Shown here: positions 1 to 5,758 of the stretch, in pieces | How positions within the stretch are numbered: the stretch's first letter is position 1 | Layout of the letters: each line of letters opens with the position of its first letter | Source: an uncultured Pirellula sp. | Lineage (GTDB): Bacteria; Planctomycetota; Planctomycetia; Pirellulales; Pirellulaceae | Length of the DNA: 5,758 nucleotides | Assembly: GCA_903837255.1 (NCBI GenBank) | Contig: CAILTZ010000103.1 | Coordinates: 1 to 5,758, forward strand | Direction of reading: 5' to 3' | Notes under the pieces: model-generated | Databases searched by the model: none | What the model was told of the DNA's origin: nothing | Seen by the model: only the letters and a program-made list of their open reading frames with translations | Translations under genes and position numbers: made by a program

Positions 1-413
1 GTGCCACCGTGCTGCATGCGACCTCCAATAAATGGATCGCAATCGATGAGATCCTTAAGGCAATGCGACGAAAACAGCCGTGCCTTATCGATGGCTACGA
101 ACAATTGCCACTTTGGGGGAAAACTCTTTTGATCGCCTGCTCAAAAGTCAACCGAGTCCCGCTGTGCGTCACCTCCCATCGCTTGCCATGGGACTTTGAG
201 CTTCTCTGGGAGACTCGTATCGATCCGCAGGTCGAATCCCATGTGATCGACTGCCTACTAGCCGACGCAGATCCTCGAGTAAAATCGGACTTGCTCGACT
301 CTCAAGCTTGGGAAAAGTCCAGGCAAAAGCATCGGGAGAACCTTCGCGAGTCCCTCTTTGATATGTACGACTGGTGGCGGGATACCGTCGACGAGTTTTC
401 GCCCTCCCGCTAA
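1..413 (+). CDS. C-terminal part of an unrecognised P-loop ATPase-like protein (5' end outside the window)
   Basis: The frame is open from the left edge to the TAA at 411-413, so the gene very likely begins upstream. A GTG at position 9 could be read as a start, but the codons before it (Ala, Thr) stay in frame and nothing resembles a ribosome site. Counting from that GTG, residues 25-33 (CLIDGYEQL) look like a Walker B strand: hydrophobic residues ending in Asp. Residues 51-58 (PLCVTSHR) look like the following sensor strand, with a charged helix between them. This order is what one sees in the second half of a P-loop NTPase core; the Walker A part would lie outside the window. The tail (about 95-134) is highly charged and rich in Trp, Lys and Arg, probably helical. 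No signal peptide or membrane segment is visible. It precedes the HerA-like ATPase gene by 45 bases on the same strand, so co-transcription is likely. I do not recognise the family; the ATPase reading is an inference. Confidence 0.6.
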   Translation, partial: ATVLHATSNKWIAIDEILKAMRRKQPCLIDGYEQLPLWGKTLLIACSKVNRVPLCVTSHRLPWDFELLWETRIDPQVESHVIDCLLADADPRVKSDLLDSQAWEKSRQKHRENLRESLFDMYDWWRDTVDEFSPSR

Positions 414-449
414 ACTACTTGCTTGTCACTTGCAATCAGCAGCCCATTC

Positions 450-454
450 GAGGT
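450..454 (+). promoter_or_regulatory. Ribosome binding site deciding the start of the HerA-like ATPase gene
   Basis: GAGGT at 450-454 matches the anti-Shine-Dalgarno core and ends 4 bases before the ATG at 459. The in-frame TTG at 423, which would add 12 residues, has no such element before it, and neither does the ATG at 471. This favours 459 as the start. Confidence 0.5.
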
Positions 455-458
455 TTCT

Positions 459-2957
459 ATGTCCGTCGTTATGAATCTTCCCGGATCTTTCTACCTCGGT
501 CGCCGTTACGATCTGGCGGATAGAAAACGTACCGACGTCCAAGTCCACTACGAGTCCAAGCACCTCACGACGCATGCCCTGTGCGTCGGGATGACCGGCA
601 GCGGAAAAACCGGGCTCTGCGTGAGCTTGCTCGAAGAGGCCGCACTCGACGGGATTCCGATCATCTGCATCGACCCCAAAGGGGACCTCGGCAACCTGCT
701 TTTGACCTTCCCGGAACTCAAACCAGAGGACTTCCGACGCTGGCTCGATAAGTCCGAGGTGATGGCCAAGCGAAACGACGAAGACAAAGATCTCTCAGAG
801 GAAGAACTGCTCACCAAGACCGCATCGCAAACCGCAGAAACTTGGACTAGCGGCCTGAAAGACTGGGACATGAATCTGGAGTATCTCAAAACACTCCAGC
901 AGGTTGAAAAAGTCATCTACACTCCCGGAAGCAACGTCGGAGTACCACTGACGGTACTGAGCAGCCTAGACGCCCCTTCGAATCAAGTTCGCGAGGACGA
1001 GGAATCACTCCGAGATCAAATCTCTAGTTCGGTCTCCGGCTTGCTCGCGCTGCTGGGAATTAACGCCGATCCGCTCACTAGCCGTGAACATATCCTCCTG
1101 TCGACAATTCTCAAAGAGGCTTGGTCCAAAGGCCAAGACCTATCGATGGAGAACCTCATTCGATTCATCCAAGCACCACCGGTTAAAAAGGTGGGTGTCA
1201 TGGATATCGATTCGTTCTTCCCAATAAACGAGCGGGCCAAGCTGGCCATGTCGCTGAACAATCTCATCGCTTCTCCCTCTTTTGCCGGATGGATGCAAGG
1301 CCAACCGCTGGACATCGAATCGCTTCTTTATTCTCCCAGCGGTACACCGAAGATCTCGATCATTTCGATCGCTCATCTGAACGATACCGAACGGATGTTC
1401 TTCGTGACCATCCTGCTCAACGAACTGGTCTCTTGGATGCGCAGCCAAAACGGTACCAGTGCCCTGCGAGCCATCTTTTACATGGACGAAATCTACGGGT
1501 ACTTTCCTCCGTCGGCCAAACCACCGAGCAAAGGTCCAATGATGACGTTGCTCAAACAAGCCCGAGCGTTTGGCCTAGGGATCGTCCTGGCGACTCAAAA
1601 CCCAGTCGATCTAGACTACAAAGGGCTGTCGAACATGGGGACTTGGTTCCTCGGACGCCTGCAAACCCAACGGGACAAAGACCGAGTCCTGGATGGACTC
1701 GAAGGAGCATCGCTTCAGCAGGGAGCGGCCTTTGATCGCAATGCAATGGACAAAAACCTTTCGGCTCTTGGAAAGCGAGTCTTCCTGCTCAACAACGTCA
1801 ACGACAACGCACCGACGATCTTTCAAACCCGATGGGCCTTTTCCTTCCTACGCGGCCCGCTATCGCGTCCTGAAATCAGTAGCTTGATGCAAAGCAAAAA
1901 GACGATTGCATCCCAACCTCGAACATCGGCCAGTTCGAGCGACCAGTCCAACGAGACCCCAGCGACCCTGCCAACCTCGGCCCCGAATTCTGCTCCAAAG
2001 CCTTCGGGACCCCCGATCATTCCCCCGGCCATCGACGTCCGGTACATTGTTCCAAACAAAGCGTTTCGCCCAAGCAATCGCTTGGAGTATCGCCCCGCTC
2101 TGTTGGCTAACGCCAGCGTTCACTACGTACGATCCGCAGGCGATATCGACGCTTGGACCGACCTGCAAGTCCTCACCCATATCGGATCGAACGTCTCAGA
2201 GCACCTATGGGAGGACTCCAAGCGTCTGCAGGCCAAGAGCTACGAATTTGGCGAACCCGAGCGCGACTTTGAATTCGTCGATCCCACCGCCGAATTGCTC
2301 CAAGTGAAAAACTACAAGACTTGGGAAAAGGAACTTGCAGAATACCTTTTCCGCCACGAAAAATGCTTGTATTTCCAATGCAAAGCGCTCAAGCAAAACT
2401 CGACTCCGGGCCAGAGCGAACTCGATGCACGCATGGAGTTTTCCCAGTTGGCTCGCGAAGCCCGCGACAAAGAAATGGAAAAGCTCCGTGCCAAGTACGA
2501 AGACAAACTCCGCACGTTGCAGGCCAAGGTAACGATCGCCCAACAGAAAGTCGACAAGCTCGTCGATGATGCCAAAGCCAAGCGGATGGACGGGCTAGTC
2601 AATCTAGGAACCACAATCTTCGGAGCCCTGCTGGGAAACAAATCGCGTAGCAGCTCTCGTACCTCGTCGGCCGTTCGAGATTTGACCAACGCGGCCAACA
2701 AAGGTAGTGACATTTCCAGAGCCCAAGAAACCCTCGAAGAGCTGATCCTTCAAAAAGATGAGATGGAACGCGAATGCTTGGCCGATGTCGAAAGGGTCAA
2801 ACGCGATTACTCGGTCGAGAATCTGATTCTCGAGCCTGTCGAAGTCCCACTTCGTAAAGCCGATACCAAAATCAAGTTGCTTGCACTGGCCTGGGTGCCT
2901 TGGCAAATCGATGCTCAAGGAAACGAAACGTGTCTGATTGAGACGATAGATACCTAA
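459..2957 (+). CDS. HerA/FtsK-like P-loop ATPase with a coiled-coil C-terminal half, function unknown
   Basis: This 832-residue protein belongs to the HerA/FtsK (DUF87-like) class of hexameric DNA-pumping ATPases. Seen in sequence: Walker A GMTGSGKT at residues 44-51, a conserved IDPKGDLGNL at 71-80, Walker B FYMDE with D343/E344, and a sensor-like LATQNP at about 377-382. A Ser/Pro/Ala-rich linker runs from about 480 to 525. The C-terminal half holds a charged coiled coil (about 655-709), a Gly/Ser-rich stretch (about 711-745), a second helix (about 752-784) and a conserved-looking end around LAWVPW (810-815). No signal peptide or clear membrane helix is visible. The ATG at 459 is chosen for its ribosome site and because it puts FYLGRRYD at residue 11, close to the N-terminus as I recall for relatives; a TTG at 423 would also be in frame. 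HerA itself resects DNA ends with the NurA nuclease, but no nuclease gene is in view, so substrate and role are unknown. A role in DNA or protein translocation is inference only. Confidence 0.88.
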   Translation: MSVVMNLPGSFYLGRRYDLADRKRTDVQVHYESKHLTTHALCVGMTGSGKTGLCVSLLEEAALDGIPIICIDPKGDLGNLLLTFPELKPEDFRRWLDKSEVMAKRNDEDKDLSEEELLTKTASQTAETWTSGLKDWDMNLEYLKTLQQVEKVIYTPGSNVGVPLTVLSSLDAPSNQVREDEESLRDQISSSVSGLLALLGINADPLTSREHILLSTILKEAWSKGQDLSMENLIRFIQAPPVKKVGVMDIDSFFPINERAKLAMSLNNLIASPSFAGWMQGQPLDIESLLYSPSGTPKISIISIAHLNDTERMFFVTILLNELVSWMRSQNGTSALRAIFYMDEIYGYFPPSAKPPSKGPMMTLLKQARAFGLGIVLATQNPVDLDYKGLSNMGTWFLGRLQTQRDKDRVLDGLEGASLQQGAAFDRNAMDKNLSALGKRVFLLNNVNDNAPTIFQTRWAFSFLRGPLSRPEISSLMQSKKTIASQPRTSASSSDQSNETPATLPTSAPNSAPKPSGPPIIPPAIDVRYIVPNKAFRPSNRLEYRPALLANASVHYVRSAGDIDAWTDLQVLTHIGSNVSEHLWEDSKRLQAKSYEFGEPERDFEFVDPTAELLQVKNYKTWEKELAEYLFRHEKCLYFQCKALKQNSTPGQSELDARMEFSQLAREARDKEMEKLRAKYEDKLRTLQAKVTIAQQKVDKLVDDAKAKRMDGLVNLGTTIFGALLGNKSRSSSRTSSAVRDLTNAANKGSDISRAQETLEELILQKDEMERECLADVERVKRDYSVENLILEPVEVPLRKADTKIKLLALAWVPWQIDAQGNETCLIETIDT

Positions 2958-2964
2958 GATTTGA

Positions 2965-3564
2965 TCAGGCGGATCTACTGCGCCGAGCAATCCTTGTGAT
3001 CGCCTCGGGAAGAGCTTCGCACTCGAGCTCGGCGACTCTTTTTTGCAACGATTCCGCCGTATCGCCCTCTAGCACATCGCAAGTTCGCTGCAGGAGGATG
3101 GGGCCATGATCGTACTGATTATCGACATAATGGACGGTGCACCCGGATACCTTAACGCCAAAATCAATGGCAGCTTGGTGCACACGCAATCCGTACATCC
3201 CTTTGCCACAGAACGACGGGATGAGCGATGGGTGGATATTGACCACACGGTTCACAAAGTCAGCCGGGACGAGCAGATGCTCCAAATACCCACCCATGAC
3301 CACCAGTTCCGCCCCCGATTTGCGGATCGCGTCAAACATCGCTTGGGAGTGAGCTTGGCCATCTGTAAAATCTTTTTTCCTGACGAGCCCCGTCGGGATG
3401 AATGCCTCTTTGGCGAACTCTAGCCCCCTGGCCTCGGGGTTCGACGAGACGACCAATCGGAATTCGACCGGTAGCAACCCTTTGGACTTACGGTCGATGA
3501 GATTCTTGAGCGTTGTTCCACCACCTGAGATCAAGACTGCGATGGGTAGTAAATCACTGCTCAC
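2965..3564 (-). CDS. purN: Phosphoribosylglycinamide formyltransferase (GAR transformylase)
   Basis: PurN transfers the formyl group of 10-formyltetrahydrofolate to glycinamide ribonucleotide, the third step of de novo IMP synthesis, in the cytosol. The 199-residue product is near the usual length (E. coli about 212). From the N-terminus it shows the phosphate-binding loop SGGGTTLKNLI (13-23), then NIHPSLIP (109-116) and DNQYDHGPILLQ (148-159). N109, H111 and D152 correspond to the catalytic Asn-His-Asp triad of E. coli PurN (N106, H108, D144). The frame stays open upstream into purM, but the GTG at 3564 is the right start: GGAG lies 8 bases before it and the protein then begins directly before the first Rossmann strand (LPIAVLISGG). 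The gene follows purM after 28 bases and is surely co-transcribed with it. Its loop reads GGGTTLK where E. coli has GNGSNLQ, and HPSLIPSFCGKGMYG replaces the common HPSLLPKYPGLHTHR; I believe this variant recurs in planctomycetes and some other phyla. Confidence 0.95.
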   Translation of the reverse strand: MSSDLLPIAVLISGGGTTLKNLIDRKSKGLLPVEFRLVVSSNPEARGLEFAKEAFIPTGLVRKKDFTDGQAHSQAMFDAIRKSGAELVVMGGYLEHLLVPADFVNRVVNIHPSLIPSFCGKGMYGLRVHQAAIDFGVKVSGCTVHYVDNQYDHGPILLQRTCDVLEGDTAESLQKRVAELECEALPEAITRIARRSRSA

Positions 3565-3572
3565 AAAACGAA

Positions 3573-3576
3573 CTCC
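3573..3576 (-). promoter_or_regulatory. Ribosome binding site of purN
   Basis: GGAG on the minus strand, preceded by a run of six T, sits 8 bases before the GTG at 3562-3564 in the short purM-purN gap. It settles the purN start, since the frame is open for a further 43 codons into the end of purM with no comparable site. Confidence 0.7.
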
Positions 3577-3592
3577 AAAAAACCGGTATAGA

Positions 3593-4654
3593 TTACTTTG
3601 CAAACCGGCTCTTGCCGGTCCCCTCGGCAGCTTGGCCAATCGGCCAACACTCAAAACCAAGATTCTTGACCATGTTCTGGATGCTGGTGGCAAAGTAGGG
3701 CCGAACGATCAGGACGAAACCCACACCCATGTTGAACACATGCTCCATCTCGGTGTCGGCGATCCCTCCGAGTTTTTGAATCCATTGAAAAACAGGCAGG
3801 ATCGGCCAAGAGCCGCGTTCGAAGACCAAGTCGACGTGGTTTGGGAGGATTCGTTCGGTGTTTTCTAGCAAGCCACCGCCGGTGATGTGAGCGAGTCCGT
3901 GAACTACGTTCTTGATCTTATAGTGGCTCAAGACCGTTCTTGTCAGGCGGCTATAAATCAGGGTCGGCTCGAGCAATGCATCAGCCACTGTCGACTGCAA
4001 GTCGGGGATATAACTATCGAGTTCGTACTTGCCCACATCGAAGATCGCTTTGCGGGCAAGACTGTAGCCATTGCTGTGAATGCCTGAGGAATTGACCCCC
4101 AAGATCACGTCGCCTGCTTGGATTGCTTTTCCAGAAATGATGTTCTGTTTGTCGACAACGCCGACGCAGAAACCCGCGAGTTCGTAATCACCCAAGTCGT
4201 AATGATCGGACATGATTGCCGTTTCCCCGCCGATCAAACTGCACTCGGCATCGATGCACCCGTCGGATATTCCCTGGACGAGCTGTTCGAGCAACGTCGG
4301 ATCGTCCTTGGCCATCGCTACATAATCGAGGAAGAACAGGGGTTCGGCACCGGTACAGAGCACATCGTTGACACACATGGCCACCAGATCGATTCCGATC
4401 GTCGAATGCTTTTTCGCTCCGATCGCCACCTTGAGTTTGGTCCCTACGCCGTCGGTGCCGGAGACCAGAATCGGTTCTTTGTAGTTGCGAGCGAAAAGCT
4501 TTTGGGAAAAATCCAAGGCGAACAGGCCGGCAAAACCTCCGTCGTTCCTGAGCACTCGCGGGGTAAACGTCCGATGCATCAGCTTGGGTAAGCGTTGCAT
4601 CGACTCTTCGTAGACCTCTAGGTCAACTCCGCTGTCTTTGTATGTGATTGCCAT
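3593..4654 (-). CDS. purM: Phosphoribosylformylglycinamidine cyclo-ligase (AIR synthetase)
   Basis: PurM closes the imidazole ring: formylglycinamidine ribonucleotide plus ATP gives aminoimidazole ribonucleotide, step 5 of de novo IMP synthesis, as a cytosolic dimer. The 353-residue product matches the family (E. coli 345). Visible family motifs in order: ITYKDSGVD (3-11), GTDGVGTKLKVA (66-77, nucleotide-binding), GIDLVAMCVNDVLCTGAEP (87-105), GGETAIM (142-148) with GDYELAGFCVG (155-165), SSGIHSNGYSLARK (189-202), HGLAHITGGGLLENTERILP (252-271) and FNMGVGF (307-313). The ATG at 4652-4654 is chosen because the protein then starts with the family's ITYKDSGVD block. An in-frame ATG 24 codons upstream would add residues unlike the family and would read through a 14-bp palindrome. 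No strong Shine-Dalgarno precedes the chosen start. Gene order purM-purN with a 28-base gap indicates an operon. The usual GGETAEMPGMY reads GGETAIMSDHY here, a modest variation in an otherwise intact enzyme. Confidence 0.96.
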   Translation of the reverse strand: MAITYKDSGVDLEVYEESMQRLPKLMHRTFTPRVLRNDGGFAGLFALDFSQKLFARNYKEPILVSGTDGVGTKLKVAIGAKKHSTIGIDLVAMCVNDVLCTGAEPLFFLDYVAMAKDDPTLLEQLVQGISDGCIDAECSLIGGETAIMSDHYDLGDYELAGFCVGVVDKQNIISGKAIQAGDVILGVNSSGIHSNGYSLARKAIFDVGKYELDSYIPDLQSTVADALLEPTLIYSRLTRTVLSHYKIKNVVHGLAHITGGGLLENTERILPNHVDLVFERGSWPILPVFQWIQKLGGIADTEMEHVFNMGVGFVLIVRPYFATSIQNMVKNLGFECWPIGQAAEGTGKSRFAK

Positions 4655-4709
4655 GCGTATGCTAAACGTAAAGGAACAGCCTTGTAGGCCGGTCCGTGCG
4701 GGGAACACA

Positions 4710-4723
4710 GACTCGATCGAGTC
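4710..4723. promoter_or_regulatory. Perfect 14-bp palindrome upstream of purM, possible operator or leader hairpin
   Basis: GACTCGATCGAGTC equals its own reverse complement over all 14 bases; the flanking bases do not extend the symmetry. It lies 55 bases before the purM start and downstream of the -10-like box at 4741-4746, so it would fall in the early transcribed leader if that box is used. A dimeric regulator site is the simplest reading. It does not resemble the E. coli PurR site ACGCAAACGTTTGCGT. CGATCG words are frequent in this DNA, so the 6-base core may be chance and only the four flanking bases on each side add weight. Confidence 0.3.
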
Positions 4724-4740
4724 CAAAATGAAGAATCGGA

Positions 4741-4746
4741 ATTATC
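4741..4746 (-). promoter_or_regulatory. Candidate -10 box for the purMN operon
   Basis: GATAAT on the minus strand (within TAGATAAT) differs from TATAAT at one base and lies in the 143-base gap upstream of purM, about 86 bases before its start. The hexamer 17 bases further upstream, CTCGTA, matches the -35 consensus at only two positions, so this is weak support. It would give a leader of about 80 bases. purM could instead be read from the glycosyltransferase transcript. Confidence 0.2.
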
Positions 4747-4797
4747 TACAATCCCCTGGATTCTACGAGGGGCAAACGGCGGTTGAGGGGTGAAAAA

Positions 4798-5758
4798 CTA
4801 GCCCGAAAGGACTTGTTGGTACAAGCTCCGGATATGCTGCGTCATGCTCTGGTGGCGAAAACGCTCCTCGCACAGCAATCGCCCCTGCGATCCGAGCAAA
4901 CGTCGCAACCCAGGATCACTCGATAGCTTCAGAATCGCGTCCCCTAATGGATCGACCGATTTCGGGGGCAATAGAAAGCCCGTCCTGCCATCGAGCACCA
5001 CCTCTCTGGCGCCATCGATGTCGTAACTGATCACGGGCTTACCGGCAATCAGAGCCTGGGGCAGAGCTCTGGCCAAGCCTTCGCGAAGCGACACATGCAC
5101 AAGCATATCCATGGCTCCGAGGAGCTCAGGGATCGTGTCCGGAGGCACCAGTCCGGTGAAAATAAAGGACTTCTGCAGCCCCATCGATTCAATCGACTTG
5201 GCTAGCGACTCTCTCAAGACCCCGTCTCCGACAAGCAGAAAACGCACCTTGGGATTCTCCTGCACGACGCGCTGGGCGGCCGCCAGTAGGTACTCGTGCC
5301 CCTTGAGATGAAACAGCCTTGCGATTTTCCCTACGACAATTTGATCGGACTCGATCCCTAAGCGACGTCGAACCTCGTCTCGCGATTGATCTGCTGAAAC
5401 AAAAGGCTCTACATCCATCCCGCTGTTGATGGTGACAAATTTAGAACGGTCTGCAACCTTGGCATCGACCATCAGATCGGTCATTGCGTCGGCTACCGAG
5501 ATGAGTCGATGGCAACGCTTAGCAGCCCATCGCTCGCTCCACTGGTAGAACTTGCGAGTCGGCCAGGACTGATAAGGATGAAAAGGGGCACCATGCACAG
5601 TATGTACGACGCAGGGGACCTTGAGCTTCCAAGCTGCCGCGCGACCTAGGATCCCGGCCTTGGCACTATGCGTGTGGACTACATCAGGTCGAAGCTCGCC
5701 GATGAGCCGCTTAAGCTCGCGATAAGCCTTCGCGTCCACCAGTGGACGGATCGATCGA
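4798..5758 (-). CDS. GT4-family glycosyltransferase (N-terminus outside the window)
   Basis: This is a retaining GT-B glycosyltransferase of the GT4 type, which transfers a sugar from a nucleotide donor, probably at the inner face of the membrane for exopolysaccharide, O-antigen or glycolipid synthesis. The frame is open to the right edge (reading RSIRPL before the GTG at 5739), so that GTG is not the start; I estimate that some 60-80 N-terminal residues are missing. Counting from that GTG: DVVHTHSAKAGILGR (19-33) and VHTVHG (45-50) end the acceptor domain; GKIARLFHLKGHEYLL (137-152) carries R141 and K146, the donor phosphate-binding pair; SLREGLARALPQAL (217-230) is the family's E-x7-E segment with Gln at the second position (E220, Q228); GAREVVLDGRTGFLLPP (243-259) is the end of the donor site. 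No membrane segment is visible. It is on the same strand as purM, 143 bases upstream of it, with no evident functional link. The sugar and acceptor cannot be told from sequence. Confidence 0.88.
   Translation of the reverse strand, partial: RSIRPLVDAKAYRELKRLIGELRPDVVHTHSAKAGILGRAAAWKLKVPCVVHTVHGAPFHPYQSWPTRKFYQWSERWAAKRCHRLISVADAMTDLMVDAKVADRSKFVTINSGMDVEPFVSADQSRDEVRRRLGIESDQIVVGKIARLFHLKGHEYLLAAAQRVVQENPKVRFLLVGDGVLRESLAKSIESMGLQKSFIFTGLVPPDTIPELLGAMDMLVHVSLREGLARALPQALIAGKPVISYDIDGAREVVLDGRTGFLLPPKSVDPLGDAILKLSSDPGLRRLLGSQGRLLCEERFRHQSMTQHIRSLYQQVLSG

Noticed and set aside
423..428. TTGTCA resembling a -35 box, and TTG as a possible start of the ATPase gene
   Set aside because: No -10-like hexamer lies at a suitable distance (ATTCGA at 17 bases), and the TTG lacks a ribosome site whereas the ATG at 459 has one.
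1140..1559. 139-codon open frame on the - strand inside the ATPase gene
   Set aside because: Antisense to the motor domain, with a low-complexity His/Arg-rich translation and no family resemblance.
2966..3006. Imperfect inverted repeat AGGCGGATC / GATCGCCT near the purN stop as a bidirectional terminator
   Set aside because: The stem has a bulge, the loop is over 20 bases and no T-run follows; it also lies within purN coding sequence.
3398..3868. 156-codon open frame on the + strand across the purN-purM junction
   Set aside because: It runs antisense to two certain enzymes, has no recognisable motif, and its length is explained by codon bias of the genes on the other strand.
4118..4591. 157-codon open frame on the + strand inside purM
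   Set aside because: Fully antisense to conserved PurM motifs; no domain or ribosome site seen. A shadow frame.
4679..4689. Small GCCT-TGT-AGGC hairpin in the purM leader
   Set aside because: A 4-bp stem is expected by chance at this base composition; no riboswitch-like conserved core is visible around it.
4753..4772. CCCCT ... AGGGG hairpin downstream of the glycosyltransferase as a terminator
   Set aside because: Only 5 base pairs with a 10-base loop and no T-run after it on the minus strand, so it is too weak to call.

Overview
The window looks like a piece of a bacterial chromosome, most probably from a planctomycete of the Pirellulaceae type (Rhodopirellula/Blastopirellula relatives). 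This is an inference from the flavour of the proteins: the PurN variant motifs, the long uncharacterised HerA-like ATPase, and the moderately GC-rich DNA full of TCGA/CGATCG words. No rRNA or other marker gene is present to confirm it. Coding density is high and every gene is an ordinary intact or edge-truncated chromosomal gene. I see no tRNA, rRNA, CRISPR array, insertion sequence or phage gene.

Left part (1-2957, + strand). The C-terminal end of a gene cut by the window edge has P-loop-ATPase-like strands (a Walker-B-like CLIDGYEQL and a sensor-like VTSHR). It is followed after 45 bases by a complete 832-residue HerA/FtsK-like ATPase. That protein has an N-terminal motor domain (Walker A GMTGSGKT, Walker B FYMDE, sensor LATQNP), a Ser/Pro-rich linker and a C-terminal half with two coiled-coil segments around a Gly/Ser-rich stretch. 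The two genes probably share a transcript. Their biological role is unknown, and this is the least explained part of the window.

Middle part (2965-4654, - strand). purM and purN lie in the order purM then purN with a 28-base gap, as in the classic purMN operon. PurN (GAR transformylase) and PurM (AIR synthetase) catalyse steps 3 and 5 of de novo IMP synthesis. purN ends only 7 bases from the end of the + strand ATPase gene, so the two transcription units converge tail to tail with no room for a dedicated terminator. The 143-base region upstream of purM carries a perfect 14-bp palindrome and a weak -10-like box, which could be its control region.

Right part (4798-5758, - strand). A GT4-type glycosyltransferase lacks its N-terminus because the window ends. 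It is probably for cell-surface or exopolysaccharide synthesis and has no evident functional link to the purine genes.

I did not find a convincing new system. The best candidates for follow-up are the HerA-like ATPase with its P-loop-like neighbour, and the palindrome upstream of purM.
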